From positions 124,001 through 188,000 of the forward strand of contig JANXLU010000011.1 in NCBI GenBank assembly GCA_025354985.1: a stretch of 64,000 nt of DNA. The letters are read 5' to 3'. Shown piece after piece: positions 1-9,039 of this stretch (position 1 is its first letter; each line of letters starts with the position of its first letter). Source of the stretch: Chloroflexota bacterium (GTDB taxonomy: Bacteria; Chloroflexota; Anaerolineae; J036; Brachytrichaceae). Made by a program: the position numbers and the translations under genes. The notes below the pieces were generated by a model, which saw only the letters and a list, made by a program, of their open reading frames with translations, ran no database searches and was not told the DNA's origin.

Positions 1-305
1 GGCAGGATAACCTTGTGTTGCCTAAGGGTGGCAAAAACAAATATACGGCTGAGGTTTTTATGAATTATCTACTTCGCCCCGAGGTTGCAGCAAAAAACGC
101 AAATGCACTTGGTCTATCAGTGTCAAATATCGAAGTGATGAAACAAGGTCTGATCGACAAGGCGTTGCTTGAAAACAAGGCGCTCTATCCAGACAATATT
201 GTTGACAAGGTTTCCAAGCACCAGCTGGAATGGATTTTGCACTTTCCAGACGAGAAAGTCAACGCGGCATATGACCGCGCGTACAACGAGGTCCTGGCCA
301 AATAG
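1..305 (+). CDS. C-terminal end of a spermidine/putrescine-type ABC substrate-binding protein (PotD-like), partial
   Basis: The gene begins before the window; the reading frame is open from base 3 and about 100 C-terminal residues are visible. The fragment contains AEVFMNYLLRPEVAAKNANA and later AYPDN-like and AYDRAYNEV segments (here LYPDNIVDKV and AAYDRAYNEV), which resemble the C-terminal lobe of PotD-family extracellular polyamine-binding proteins, where the sequence walks through a series of helices closing the second lobe. By family it would bind polyamine or a similar small cation outside the membrane and deliver it to a PotBC/PotA-type permease, which must lie upstream of the window. 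A very stable hairpin follows at 324-362. The assignment rests on this fragment alone, so substrate is open; other solute-binding families of the same fold are possible. Confidence 0.75.
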   Translation, partial: QDNLVLPKGGKNKYTAEVFMNYLLRPEVAAKNANALGLSVSNIEVMKQGLIDKALLENKALYPDNIVDKVSKHQLEWILHFPDEKVNAAYDRAYNEVLAK

Positions 306-323
306 CGGTCTCGTTGGTGCGAT

Positions 324-362
324 TAAATGGAAGTAGCCCGCGTCGCGGGCCACTTCCATTTA
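324..362. terminator. strong bidirectional rho-independent terminator
   Basis: A long hairpin has arms 325-334 (AAATGGAAGT) and 352-361 (ACTTCCATTT), continued inward by GCCCGC/GCGGGC around a short loop, with only one mismatched column. It sits between the converging ends of the potD-like gene (stop at 303-305) and the DMT permease gene (stop codon 360-362, inside the hairpin). The A/T-rich outer ends supply a U-rich tail on either strand, so it can end both transcripts. Confidence 0.85.
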
Positions 363-1259
363 TTGTCGTGTGGTTTGTCGTCTGGACAGCGAAACGATTG
401 CGAGCCCCATGATTACTGCAATGCCCCCCAGGATTTGTTGCAGCGAAGGATTGATGCCAAAGATCAGAAGTGACCACAGTGCCGCCATGATCGGGCTCAT
501 CGTCAGTACAAGTGTGTGCATCGAAATGGTAAGTCGTCTCAGCGCCAAGTAATAGAGCGCCCGACTTATAACGACGTCCGCAGTTGCCGCCACAAATAGC
601 CATAGCCAAACAATGCCACTTGGTATTTGCCATTGACCAGTCACGGTTACCGCGACAATCGTCATGAATGTAGTACTGGCTACCCTCCAGACGAAGAATT
701 CGATAAATTCTATTCCGCCTCCAAATTTCTTAACCAACGCCGCGTGCAGCGCGTATAAGAAGGTTCCGCCGATGACCATGAACGATCCAACGCGTAACAA
801 GTCACCAGGTTGAAAAGAAATAATCACCACCCCAAAAATGCACAAGACCGCTCCAATAACCTGTGCCCGGGTCAACCGGTCCTTGAGCCACACGACGCCC
901 AGAAAGAGGTTGTAAACAACGATAATTTGAGCCAGCAAAGTGCCAACGCCTGGATCTATGAAGCCAATGGCGTAATAGTTGATCGTGCTCGCTGTTGCAA
1001 CCAGTGCTCCAATAAGCAGAAAAAACCACCAATGCGCGACAAATGTTGACCACCGCAATTTCCGCTTCCAGGCGGCATAGGCGGAAATTTGCACGGTTGC
1101 AATCATGAAATACCAGACAAGGGAAGCCATTGCCGGCAAATACTGATGCAGGATTCTCGCCCAGACAAAATACAGCCCGTCCAGGGCGATCAATCCGGCT
1201 ACCAACAAGGTTGTTGATGGTTCGCGAGAGGTTATCGGAATCTGCAGCGACGATTCCAT
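360..1259 (-). CDS. EamA/DMT-superfamily permease
   Basis: 299 residues with about ten hydrophobic segments arranged as two EamA repeats, the usual size and layout of drug/metabolite transporters in the cytoplasmic membrane. Conserved-looking stretches include YYAIGFIDPGVGTLLAQ in the first repeat and a matching ALYYLALRRLTISMHTLV in the second, the position where EamA proteins carry their proline/alanine-rich helices. It starts one base into the stop codon of the upstream flavin oxidase gene (TAATG), so the two are translationally coupled and probably handle one amine or amino-acid derivative: permease plus oxidase. Substrate and direction of transport cannot be read from the sequence. Confidence 0.85.
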   Translation of the reverse strand: MESSLQIPITSREPSTTLLVAGLIALDGLYFVWARILHQYLPAMASLVWYFMIATVQISAYAAWKRKLRWSTFVAHWWFFLLIGALVATASTINYYAIGFIDPGVGTLLAQIIVVYNLFLGVVWLKDRLTRAQVIGAVLCIFGVVIISFQPGDLLRVGSFMVIGGTFLYALHAALVKKFGGGIEFIEFFVWRVASTTFMTIVAVTVTGQWQIPSGIVWLWLFVAATADVVISRALYYLALRRLTISMHTLVLTMSPIMAALWSLLIFGINPSLQQILGGIAVIMGLAIVSLSRRQTTRQ

Positions 1260-2443
1260 TAAATAAAGACCGGGATGGCGCCCTTGTTCTGCCAGGTTCC
1301 GCCCTTGAGTCCTGGACGATCAAGGCGAAAGCGTTGAATCGGATAACGAGTGGCACCATTTGTCACGAGCTCGGCAAGAATTGCGCCAATCACAACTCCA
1401 AACTTGAATCCGTGGCTGGAACACGGCGACGCGACAACCACATTGCCATTTTCACCGGCCGCATCTATGATGAAGTCCTCATCAGGCGTCATCGCATAGC
1501 GACATGACACACTCTCAATGATTCGCCCCGTCAATCCCGGAAGCAATTTGGCTGCGTAGTTGCGAAGTTGGTCAACACGTGCTTGATCAATTGTTCGATC
1601 TTCGTTGTTTGGGTCAACTCCAGGCGTAACGCGATCCAGCATGAGCTTTACGCCCGTGTGATTATGTATTGGAAAAACGGAACCAACTGATGTTGTGCCT
1701 GGAAAGTGATGAATCACCAGGGGCAATGTGACTGGCTGGAATTGGGCTGGATCGCGCGCTTCAAAAAATGACACCTGTTCCTTAAGTACCGTAAGGGGTA
1801 GCTCAATCCCAATCTGTGCCAGGATACCCGCGCTCCATGAGCCGGCGGCCATGACAACTTTTTTGGCCGAATACTTGTTACTGCGTGTAATGACTTCAAC
1901 ACCAGTCGATGAAGTGTGTAGTTTGACAACTGGCTCGTTCTCTATAATTTTTGCGCCATGCACAACCGCCTGTGACGCAAGCGTTGCAACACATTGGTCG
2001 GCGGACAACATGCTCCAGTCGGCTTGATATATGCCAACAACGTCTTCTGGCAATCGAAACTGGGGATATCGATGGGCAATTTCCGATTGATTTAGTATTT
2101 CGTAAGGGACATGTGCGGCGTCGAATGTGCGCAAGATGCCATCCATATACATTGCCTCACGCGATCCGAGGTCTAGCCCGCCAGTTTTCAGTATGAGCTG
2201 TGTGCCACTTTCCAGTTGCAGGTCGGACCATTGGTGAAACGATTCTCGCGCCAGGTGAACATAGTCCAAGCCATCGTACGCTAGCCGAATAATCCGTGTT
2301 GGGCCATGCGAACTGCCCATGGTGTGGCCGATCCGAAACTGTTCAATTAGGGTGACGGCGGTGCCCAACTTGGCCAGGTGGTACGCGGCTGCACACCCCA
2401 TGACGCCTCCTCCCACGACTAGCACCTCAGCTGTGTTATTCAT
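1259..2443 (-). CDS. Monomeric sarcosine oxidase / N-methyl-amino-acid oxidase-like flavoenzyme
   Basis: 394 residues, the normal length for monomeric sarcosine oxidase and N-methyltryptophan oxidase (SolA). The N-terminus has the FAD-binding Rossmann motif VLVVGGGVMGCAAAYHLAKL, followed by a conserved GSSHGPTRIIRLAY segment. Near the C-terminus, SPCSSHGFKFGVVIG carries the cysteine that binds FAD covalently in this family. Family chemistry is oxidation of a secondary N-methyl amine to imine with H2O2 release; whether the substrate is sarcosine, an N-methyl amino acid or another amine is not decidable here. It is the first gene of a two-gene operon with the DMT permease. Its start at 2443 is only 46 bases from the divergent rlmD start. 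Confidence 0.85.
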   Translation of the reverse strand: MNNTAEVLVVGGGVMGCAAAYHLAKLGTAVTLIEQFRIGHTMGSSHGPTRIIRLAYDGLDYVHLARESFHQWSDLQLESGTQLILKTGGLDLGSREAMYMDGILRTFDAAHVPYEILNQSEIAHRYPQFRLPEDVVGIYQADWSMLSADQCVATLASQAVVHGAKIIENEPVVKLHTSSTGVEVITRSNKYSAKKVVMAAGSWSAGILAQIGIELPLTVLKEQVSFFEARDPAQFQPVTLPLVIHHFPGTTSVGSVFPIHNHTGVKLMLDRVTPGVDPNNEDRTIDQARVDQLRNYAAKLLPGLTGRIIESVSCRYAMTPDEDFIIDAAGENGNVVVASPCSSHGFKFGVVIGAILAELVTNGATRYPIQRFRLDRPGLKGGTWQNKGAIPVFI

Positions 2444-2489
2444 GTGTTCAAGATACCCGTATTCTCACACAAGGGATAATCTTGACGAT

Positions 2490-3632
2490 ATGAGTACCGA
2501 CTTGTCGAATCATCCCGACTATATTACATTGGACATTACCGATTTGACGCCCAGCGGTGATGCAATTGGTCGCCATGACGGAATAGTCGTGTTTGTGCCG
2601 TTGGTCCTTCCGGGCGAGCGGGTTGAGGTGGAAATTATCCATCGCCGAAAATCATTTTGGCGCGGTCGCGCAATTCGTTGGCTGAGTAGACGCGAGGACC
2701 GGGCGGAGCCACCATGCGCCTATTTTGGCAGCTGCGGCGGCTGCCAGCTTCAACACCTGAAGTACGAAACCCAGCTGCACATGAAAACTCGATTTGTGCG
2801 GGAGCAGCTCGTGCACATTGGCAAGTTTGCCGATCCGGTAGTCCTTGATTGCGTTCCCGCCCCTGCGACGCTGGGTTATCGCAACCGGGTGCAGTTTTCA
2901 ATTGGCAAAGATGGCAAACCCGGCTATCATCCGCCGCGCCAGCATGGTGTGATGGAGATTGACAAATGTGCAATCGCGGAGCCATTTATTAACGAGCAAC
3001 TTACGCTGTTGCGAAGCGGGCGGATTTCATACACGGGACAACAGGTTGATGTAAGGGTGCCCATGAATCCTGTAACGGTGGGCGGCTATCAGTATTACGT
3101 TTCTCCAGAGTCATTCTTCCAGGTGAACACGGAACAGGCGGCAAATATGGTACGGCACACCTTGCAACAGCTTGAACTCAAACAAACTGATCATGCCCTT
3201 GATCTTTATTGCGGAGTCGGTCTGTTTACGCTTCCAATGGCTGATCAGGCCGAATATGTTGTGGGAATTGAATTTGGCGAAAGTAGTACTTCTGATGCGC
3301 GTCGGAATTTGAAGACACATATTGAGGACGAACGCGCCCGGATCATAACGGCGGATGTTGGTAAGGCTTTGGCCAGGAGCGATATAGCTTCGCAAAGCTG
3401 GCAGGCTGTTCTGTTGGATCCACCAAGAGCTGGTGTGAATCACGAAACACTCAGGCAACTGATTGCCTTGCGGGCGGCACGGTTGGTATACGTGAGCTGC
3501 GATCCCGCGACACTGGCCCGGGATGCCAAAGTGCTGTGCGATGCAGGCTACAAAATGATCCAAATTCAACCGTTCGACATGTTTGCTCAAACCAACCACG
3601 TTGAAAGTGTCGTTACGTTCCACCTGAATTAG
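2490..3632 (+). CDS. rlmD: 23S rRNA (uracil-5-)-methyltransferase RlmD/TrmA family
   Basis: 380 residues from ATG 2490. Order of parts: an N-terminal TRAM domain (about residues 10-70, TPSGDAIGRHDGIVVFVP), a [4Fe-4S] motif CAYFGSCGGCQLQHLKYE at about 75-95, and a SAM-dependent methyltransferase domain with LDLYCGVGLFTLPMA, LLDPPRAG and the catalytic-cysteine motif VYVSCDPATLARD. These match the RlmD/RumA-type enzymes that place 5-methyluridine in rRNA. An in-frame upstream extension exists, but it reads antisense to the oxidase gene and lacks family similarity, so the shorter start was chosen; there is no strong ribosome-binding site. Some TrmA-like and RlmCD enzymes of Gram-positives share these motifs, so the exact modified base is inferred. 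Confidence 0.9.
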   Translation: MSTDLSNHPDYITLDITDLTPSGDAIGRHDGIVVFVPLVLPGERVEVEIIHRRKSFWRGRAIRWLSRREDRAEPPCAYFGSCGGCQLQHLKYETQLHMKTRFVREQLVHIGKFADPVVLDCVPAPATLGYRNRVQFSIGKDGKPGYHPPRQHGVMEIDKCAIAEPFINEQLTLLRSGRISYTGQQVDVRVPMNPVTVGGYQYYVSPESFFQVNTEQAANMVRHTLQQLELKQTDHALDLYCGVGLFTLPMADQAEYVVGIEFGESSTSDARRNLKTHIEDERARIITADVGKALARSDIASQSWQAVLLDPPRAGVNHETLRQLIALRAARLVYVSCDPATLARDAKVLCDAGYKMIQIQPFDMFAQTNHVESVVTFHLN

Positions 3633-3975
3633 TCATCTCCGACATAGTGTACGAGCAGCGCTGCTGTGGGCTACAGCGACGCAGGGTGGCTAATCGACTT
3701 TACGTTGGTGTGCCCGTCATTGCAATTTTTTGATCCGAGTTTCCCGGACCATGTTCGTTGGTGCTTGCACCTTGACGCGGATACATGCGTGGTCAGCTGA
3801 TCAAGGATTATTTTCCTGTCATCTTGCCAGACGGCCTCGGTCGACCGGCAAGACCTGGTAAGTTCCTTGCCGTCCACTCGCTTTTGCAAGCTGAATTGCA
3901 ACGACCATCTGGCCAGGTGTTTTCCCATCGGTTGGTGGGCGTGACATGCGCAGATTTGCCGTACAACCAATTTCA
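3633..3975. other. intergenic stretch without a recognisable gene
   Basis: About 340 bases between rlmD and the PFOR gene. Open frames on both strands exist but have no start signals, no recognisable motifs and composition unlike the neighbouring genes. A short palindrome AGCAGCGCTGCT near 3655 follows the rlmD stop and could be a weak terminator. The PFOR promoter must lie here but I cannot point to convincing -35/-10 boxes. Confidence 0.5.
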
Positions 3976-6900
3976 ATGGAAAGCACACGCCAAATCACAA
4001 CCATTGAAGGCAACGAGGCTGCGGCGTACGTCGCCTATAAAACGAGTGAAGTTATCGCGATTTATCCAATCACACCATCGTCCCCGATGAGCGAGCTCGC
4101 CGATCAGTGGAGCGCGAGTGGTGGGACAAACCTCTGGGGCGGGGTGCCGCTTGTGCAGGAAATGCAGGCCGAAGGTGGTGCCGCAGGCGCCATACATGGC
4201 GCTCTGCAGGCGGGTGCTCTTGCCACCACGTTTACCTCCAGCCAGGGCTTGCTGCTAATGATCCCCAATATGTACAAGATTGCGGGCGAATTGACCAGCA
4301 CGGTATTTCACATTGCAGCGCGTTCGATCGCAACGCAAGGGCTTTCGATCTTTGGCGATCACAGCGACGTAATGGCAACACGCTCCACCGGCTGGGCGAT
4401 GCTGTTCGCCAACTCTGTTCAAGAGGTGATGGACTTCGCGCTCATCACCCAGGCCAGTACGTTAAAGTCGCGCGTTCCGTTTCTCCACATTTTCGATGGT
4501 TTTCGCACCAGTCATGAGATTAGCAAGATTGAGAAGCTGGCCGATGACGACATCCGGGACCTGATCGATGACGATCTTGTGCGCCAACATCGCGCCCGCG
4601 CACTTTCGCCCGATCATCCATTTATCCGTGGCACTGCTCAAAACCCCGACACGTTCTTTCAGGCCCGCGAAGCATCGAATTCGTACTACTTGGCCGTTCC
4701 ACAGATTGTTCAGAACGCCATGGATAAATTTGGGGCCAGAGTTGGCCGGGCCTATCATCTGTTTGACTATGCCGGTGCGCCGGATGCCGAACGCGTAATT
4801 GTGGCCATGGCGTCTGGTTGCGAGACGGTTGAGGAAACCGTGAACCATTTGAATGCCCTGGGCGAGCGGGTGGGGCTGGTTAAGGTGCGCCTTTATCGTC
4901 CATTCTCAGTCAGCCATTTCATGGCGGCGTTGCCGGCCACCGTGAAAGCCATTGCCGTGCTGGACAGGACAAAGGAGCCTGGCGCAATTGGAGAACCGCT
5001 GTATCAGGACGTGGTGACGGCGATTGCCGAAGCCATGGCAGTGGGAGATGAAACGACAACGCGTCTGGTTAAACTGCCCAGAATCGTCGGCGGTCGTTAT
5101 GGTCTGTCTTCGAAAGAGTTTACGCCGGCGATGGCGAAGGCCGTGTTTGATCAGTTGACGCGCCTGCAACCGCGCAACCATTTCACCGTAGGCATTGAAG
5201 ATGACGTGACGCACACAAGCCTTGACTACGACGCGGACTTTACACTTGAACCAGCTGACACCGTGCGTGCCATGTTTTGGGGGTTGGGAAGCGACGGTAC
5301 AGTAGGCGCAAATAAAAACTCGATCAAGATTATTGGTGAGGAGACGGAAAACTATGCGCAGGGTTATTTTGTATATGACTCGAAGAAGGCGGGCGCGCGC
5401 ACGATCTCACACTTGCGCTTCGGACCGCGCCCGATTCGGAGTCCATATTTGATCCAAGGCGCTACGTTTATCGCAGTGCATCAGGCCAGTTTTCTGGAAC
5501 GCTACGACACATTGGAACATGCTTCTTCGGGCGCCATAGTATTACTGAATATCCCCAATGAAGTGAAGGCAGTCTGGTCATGCCTGCCGCGCCTCTTTCA
5601 GGAGAAATTACTCGCGAAGAAGTTGAAGCTATTCGTGATCGATGCTGACAAAGTTGCGCGTGAAAACGGAATGGGAAGCCGGATCAATACCGTCATGCAA
5701 GTGTGTTTCTTTGCGTTGAGCGGGGTATTACCGCGCGATGAAGCGATCGCCAAAATCAAGGATGCCATCCGAAAAACCTACGGCAAGCGCGGCGAGACTG
5801 TGATTCGCCAGAACTTTGCGGCAGTGGACGCCTCGCTAGCCAATCTCGTGGAGGTTCCCCTGCCCACCAGAGAAAGTGCAACGCTAAACTCAAATGAGGC
5901 GATGCTCGTCGTACCCATGGCAGCGCCCAACTTTGTGCAGCAGGTAACAGCAAGGATGATTGCGGGCAAGGGTGACTTCATCCCCGTCAGCGCCTTGCCG
6001 GTTGACGGAACTTACCCTACCGCAACGGCGCAGTGGGAGCGTCGCAACCTCGCTGACGAAGTCCCTGTGTGGGACCCGGATATCTGCATCCAGTGCGGCA
6101 AATGTGTGCTGGTCTGTCCGCATGCGGTCATTCGCGGCAAAGTGTTTGATCCGGCCGAATTGGTGGAGGCGCCCGAAACGTTTAAAAGCGCCGACGCGCG
6201 GTGGAAGGAATTGCCCGACAAAAAATACGCACTGCAAGTGAGCGTTGAGGATTGTACGGGTTGCACCTTGTGCGTAGAGGTGTGTCCTGTAAAGGACAAG
6301 CGGAATACGAGTCGCAAAGCCATCAACATGCAACCGCAGTTACCGCTGCGCGAAGCAGAGAAAAGGAATTGGGATTTCTTTTTGAAGCTACCAGATGACC
6401 CGACGTCGAGTCAGGGCAGGGAACCGTTACACTTCACAGGCGTCAAAAACGTGCAATTGTTGCGCCCCTTGTTTGAATTTAGCGGCGCGTGTTCCGGATG
6501 CGGCGAGACGCCCTATCTGAAACTTCTCAGCCAATTGTATGGCGACCACGCCATTATCGCCAACGCGACCGGATGCTCCAGTATTTACGGGGGAAATCTG
6601 CCAACCACCCCTTGGGCCAAAAACGCCCAGGGTCGCGGTCCTGCGTGGAGCAATTCACTATTTGAAGACAATGCGGAGTTTGGTTTGGGAATGCGACTCG
6701 CGTTGGACACACAAGTGACCCATTCGCGCAGCCTTGTGCATCAGATGCGCGACGATTTGGGTGGCGGCTTGGCCGATGCATTGTTGACAGCAGACCAAGG
6801 GACTGATTCCGGAATCGCCGCGCAACGTGAGCGCGTGGCACAACTGAGGCAGAAACTTCTACTAATGAACACAACTGCGGTCGTCGCTGACTTGCTCGGC

Positions 6901-7563
6901 CTGGCCGATGCGCTGGTGAAAAAGTCCGTTTGGATCGTCGGTGGAGATGGCTGGGCATATGACATCGGTTACGGTGGCTTGGATCATGTGCTGGCGAGCG
7001 GTCGCAAAGTGAACGTACTGGTGCTGGACACCGAGGTGTATTCCAACACCGGCGGTCAATCTTCCAAGGCAACACCACTGGGTGCCGTGGCAAAGTTTGC
7101 AGCCGGCGGAAAAACCACACCCAAGAAGGACCTTGGCAGATTGGCAATGAGCTATGGCAGCGTTTATGTGGCCCAAGTGGCGATGGGCGCAAACGACGCT
7201 CAGACCGTGCGAGCGTTTATTGAAGCTGAGGCGTTCCCGGGGCCTTCGCTCATCATTGCATATAGTCATTGCATCGCGCATGGCATTGATATGACGAAGG
7301 GCATGCATCAGCAAAAACTGGCTACTGATAGTGGCTACTGGCCGTTGTACCGCTTTAACCCGGCTCTAAAGGCTGAGGGCAAGAATCCGCTGCAACTGGA
7401 CTCGGGTGCTCCCAAGATACAGTTCAAGGATTATGCGTTGAATGAAACTCGCTATCGGGTGTTGGGCCAACTTGATGCCAAAGCTGCAGAAGATTTGATG
7501 CAGCAAGCACAACAACGCGTGACCGAGCATTGGAAGGCATATGAAGCCATGGCGAAAGGTTAG
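3976..7563 (+). CDS. nifJ: Pyruvate:ferredoxin (flavodoxin) oxidoreductase, single-chain PFOR
   Basis: 1195 residues, typical of homodimeric single-chain PFOR. The enzyme decarboxylates pyruvate oxidatively to acetyl-CoA and CO2 and reduces ferredoxin or flavodoxin in the cytoplasm. Visible landmarks: N-terminal domain I with EVIAIYPITPSSPMSELAD; a central pair of [4Fe-4S] motifs CIQCGKCVLVCPHAV and CTGCTLCVEVCPVKDK at about residues 700-770; the C-terminal thiamine-diphosphate domain with GACSGCGETPYLKLL, NATGCSSIYGGN and GGDGWAYDIGYGGLDH, and LDTEVYSNTGGQSSKATPLG. ATG 3976 was preferred to ATG 3946 because homologues begin close to the ITTIEGNEAAAYVAYK segment; neither has a clear ribosome-binding site. 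A small frameshifted gene and a PyrD-like gene follow directly, a neighbourhood common for nifJ. It points to an anaerobic or facultative metabolism. Confidence 0.95.
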   Translation: MESTRQITTIEGNEAAAYVAYKTSEVIAIYPITPSSPMSELADQWSASGGTNLWGGVPLVQEMQAEGGAAGAIHGALQAGALATTFTSSQGLLLMIPNMYKIAGELTSTVFHIAARSIATQGLSIFGDHSDVMATRSTGWAMLFANSVQEVMDFALITQASTLKSRVPFLHIFDGFRTSHEISKIEKLADDDIRDLIDDDLVRQHRARALSPDHPFIRGTAQNPDTFFQAREASNSYYLAVPQIVQNAMDKFGARVGRAYHLFDYAGAPDAERVIVAMASGCETVEETVNHLNALGERVGLVKVRLYRPFSVSHFMAALPATVKAIAVLDRTKEPGAIGEPLYQDVVTAIAEAMAVGDETTTRLVKLPRIVGGRYGLSSKEFTPAMAKAVFDQLTRLQPRNHFTVGIEDDVTHTSLDYDADFTLEPADTVRAMFWGLGSDGTVGANKNSIKIIGEETENYAQGYFVYDSKKAGARTISHLRFGPRPIRSPYLIQGATFIAVHQASFLERYDTLEHASSGAIVLLNIPNEVKAVWSCLPRLFQEKLLAKKLKLFVIDADKVARENGMGSRINTVMQVCFFALSGVLPRDEAIAKIKDAIRKTYGKRGETVIRQNFAAVDASLANLVEVPLPTRESATLNSNEAMLVVPMAAPNFVQQVTARMIAGKGDFIPVSALPVDGTYPTATAQWERRNLADEVPVWDPDICIQCGKCVLVCPHAVIRGKVFDPAELVEAPETFKSADARWKELPDKKYALQVSVEDCTGCTLCVEVCPVKDKRNTSRKAINMQPQLPLREAEKRNWDFFLKLPDDPTSSQGREPLHFTGVKNVQLLRPLFEFSGACSGCGETPYLKLLSQLYGDHAIIANATGCSSIYGGNLPTTPWAKNAQGRGPAWSNSLFEDNAEFGLGMRLALDTQVTHSRSLVHQMRDDLGGGLADALLTADQGTDSGIAAQRERVAQLRQKLLLMNTTAVVADLLGLADALVKKSVWIVGGDGWAYDIGYGGLDHVLASGRKVNVLVLDTEVYSNTGGQSSKATPLGAVAKFAAGGKTTPKKDLGRLAMSYGSVYVAQVAMGANDAQTVRAFIEAEAFPGPSLIIAYSHCIAHGIDMTKGMHQQKLATDSGYWPLYRFNPALKAEGKNPLQLDSGAPKIQFKDYALNETRYRVLGQLDAKAAEDLMQQAQQRVTEHWKAYEAMAKG

Positions 7564-7814
7564 GTGAGCCATGTGGTTCAACAATATTCTGTCAACCCTC
7601 TTAAAGTCGCCCTTGAGAGGCCTGGCACAGGTCGCGCAATTCAAGACGCCGCGCAGGTTGTTCAATACATCCGGCGCTATCTGGCGGAAGGCCGGCGTGT
7701 GCGGGCCGGTTTTGCGTCTCCCGCGACGCGAACGGAAGTCTGAATGCTGTAGCGTTGATGCGTGAGGCACGGGAACGCGTAGCTATAGAAGTAAAACTTG
7801 CAAGAAAAGCCTAG
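7564..7814 (+). pseudogene. small unknown gene interrupted by a one-base frameshift
   Basis: Directly after the PFOR stop (TAG then GTG 7564) a frame encodes 59 residues, with PLKVALERPGTGRAIQDAAQ and VVQYIRRYLAEGRRVRAG, and stops at TGA 7741-7743. Slipping back one base at 7737 continues smoothly as [20 protein letters not shown] and ends at TAG 7812-7814, 7 bases before the next gene. Together this is an approximately 83-residue, Arg/Ala-rich, largely helical protein that exactly fills the space between two genes. I do not recognise the family. Either a one-base deletion (real or a sequencing error) or recoding separates the parts; no canonical slippery heptamer is visible at the junction. 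The second part also has its own ATG at 7758 (18 codons). Confidence 0.45.
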
Positions 7815-7821
7815 GAGTAAT

Positions 7822-8850
7822 ATGGATTTAACGACCACCTACATGGGGCTGAAGCTGAAGAACCCTATCGTACCATCGTCATCACCACTGTCGCACAGCG
7901 TGGACAGTATCAAACGGCTTGAGGACGCGGGAGCATCAGCCGTGGTGATGTATTCGCTCTTTGAAGAGCAAATCGAACAGGACGCGCAGTTGCTCGAACA
8001 CTACTTTCGGATCGGCGCAGACAGCCATGCCGAGGCACTGAGCTATTTCCCCAACATGCATGCTTACAACGTGGAACCGGATGCGTATGTTGAGTTGATC
8101 CGTAGGGCCAAGGAAAGCGTGGGCATTCCAGTTATCGGCAGTTTGAATGGAGCATCGACAGGCGGCTGGGTGCAATATGCGCGAAGCATTGAGCAAGCTG
8201 GTGCCGATGCGCTGGAGATTAATGTGTATTACGTGCCGACCGATCATGACATGTGCGGTGACGAGGTGGAGAAACGCTACGTGGACGTTTTATGCGATGT
8301 TAAGCGCGCAGTCCGCATACCGGTGGCGATGAAGCTCAGCCCATTCTTCAGCGCGACCGCAAATATGGCCAAACGCTTGATGCTTGGCGGTGCGAGCGCG
8401 TTGGTCCTGTTCAATCGGTTTTATCAACCCGACCTTGACCTCGAAACACTAAGCGTGATACCACGGTTGAAGCTAAGCGACTCGGATGAGTTGCGTTTGC
8501 CGTTGCGCTGGGTCGCGATTCTATATGGGCGCTTCGCGGTCGATTTTGCCATTAGCACAGGTGTGCATACTTGCGAAGACGCGCTGAAGGGGCTGATGGC
8601 CGGTGCAAAAGTGACCATGATGGCATCCGAATTACTGCAGAACGGCGTGGATCGGATCGGACAGGTTTTGCGAGGTATGCAAGATTGGATGGAAGCGCAC
8701 GAGTATGAATCCGTCCAGCAAATGCAAGGGAGTATGAGTCAGATGCATGTATCCCAGCCGGATGCCTTTGAACGTGCCAACTACATGAAGGTACTGGATT
8801 CATGGCGCGCGCCGCTGATGCGGAAACCTGACACTGCCAACCCATTTTGA
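7822..8850 (+). CDS. Dihydroorotate dehydrogenase-like flavoprotein (PyrD family) of the nifJ neighbourhood
   Basis: 342 residues from ATG 7822, preceded by GGAG at a good distance. The protein is an FMN TIM barrel: [20 protein letters not shown] opens as in Pyr[21 protein letters not shown] and [14 protein letters not shown] follow, then [18 protein letters not shown] with the FMN-binding lysine and a C-terminal [20 protein letters not shown] phosphate-binding region. Genuine pyrimidine-synthesis PyrD proteins share the fold, but this subfamily is usually found beside pyruvate:ferredoxin oxidoreductase, as here, and its reaction has not been settled; it may use ferredoxin as redox partner. 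The N-terminal extension to 7798 was rejected in favour of the start with the ribosome-binding site. Confidence 0.85.
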   Translation: MDLTTTYMGLKLKNPIVPSSSPLSHSVDSIKRLEDAGASAVVMYSLFEEQIEQDAQLLEHYFRIGADSHAEALSYFPNMHAYNVEPDAYVELIRRAKESVGIPVIGSLNGASTGGWVQYARSIEQAGADALEINVYYVPTDHDMCGDEVEKRYVDVLCDVKRAVRIPVAMKLSPFFSATANMAKRLMLGGASALVLFNRFYQPDLDLETLSVIPRLKLSDSDELRLPLRWVAILYGRFAVDFAISTGVHTCEDALKGLMAGAKVTMMASELLQNGVDRIGQVLRGMQDWMEAHEYESVQQMQGSMSQMHVSQPDAFERANYMKVLDSWRAPLMRKPDTANPF

Positions 8851-9039
8851 ACTGCGCCTAGCTCATCGTGAAAAGTCCGCATGGACCGCGTGTCCTGGCC
8901 TGTAATGGATCACCCTTAATTTGCCCAAGCCGATGCGCCCAATACGGCGCTGACATAAGTGATCCTTAACTACGACTGGCTACTCGCCAACGCAAACCCT
9001 AACTGCTAATATTGGTATGAGAACTGGTTCGGTTCGCGG

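Noticed and set aside
3785-4090. Open frame on the plus strand between rlmD and the PFOR gene
   Set aside because: Most of it overlaps the PFOR start in another frame; composition and motifs give no support for a protein.
7571-7765. 64-codon frame after the PFOR gene
   Set aside because: The other two frames (7564-7743 and its -1 continuation) read far more like protein and join cleanly to neighbouring genes.
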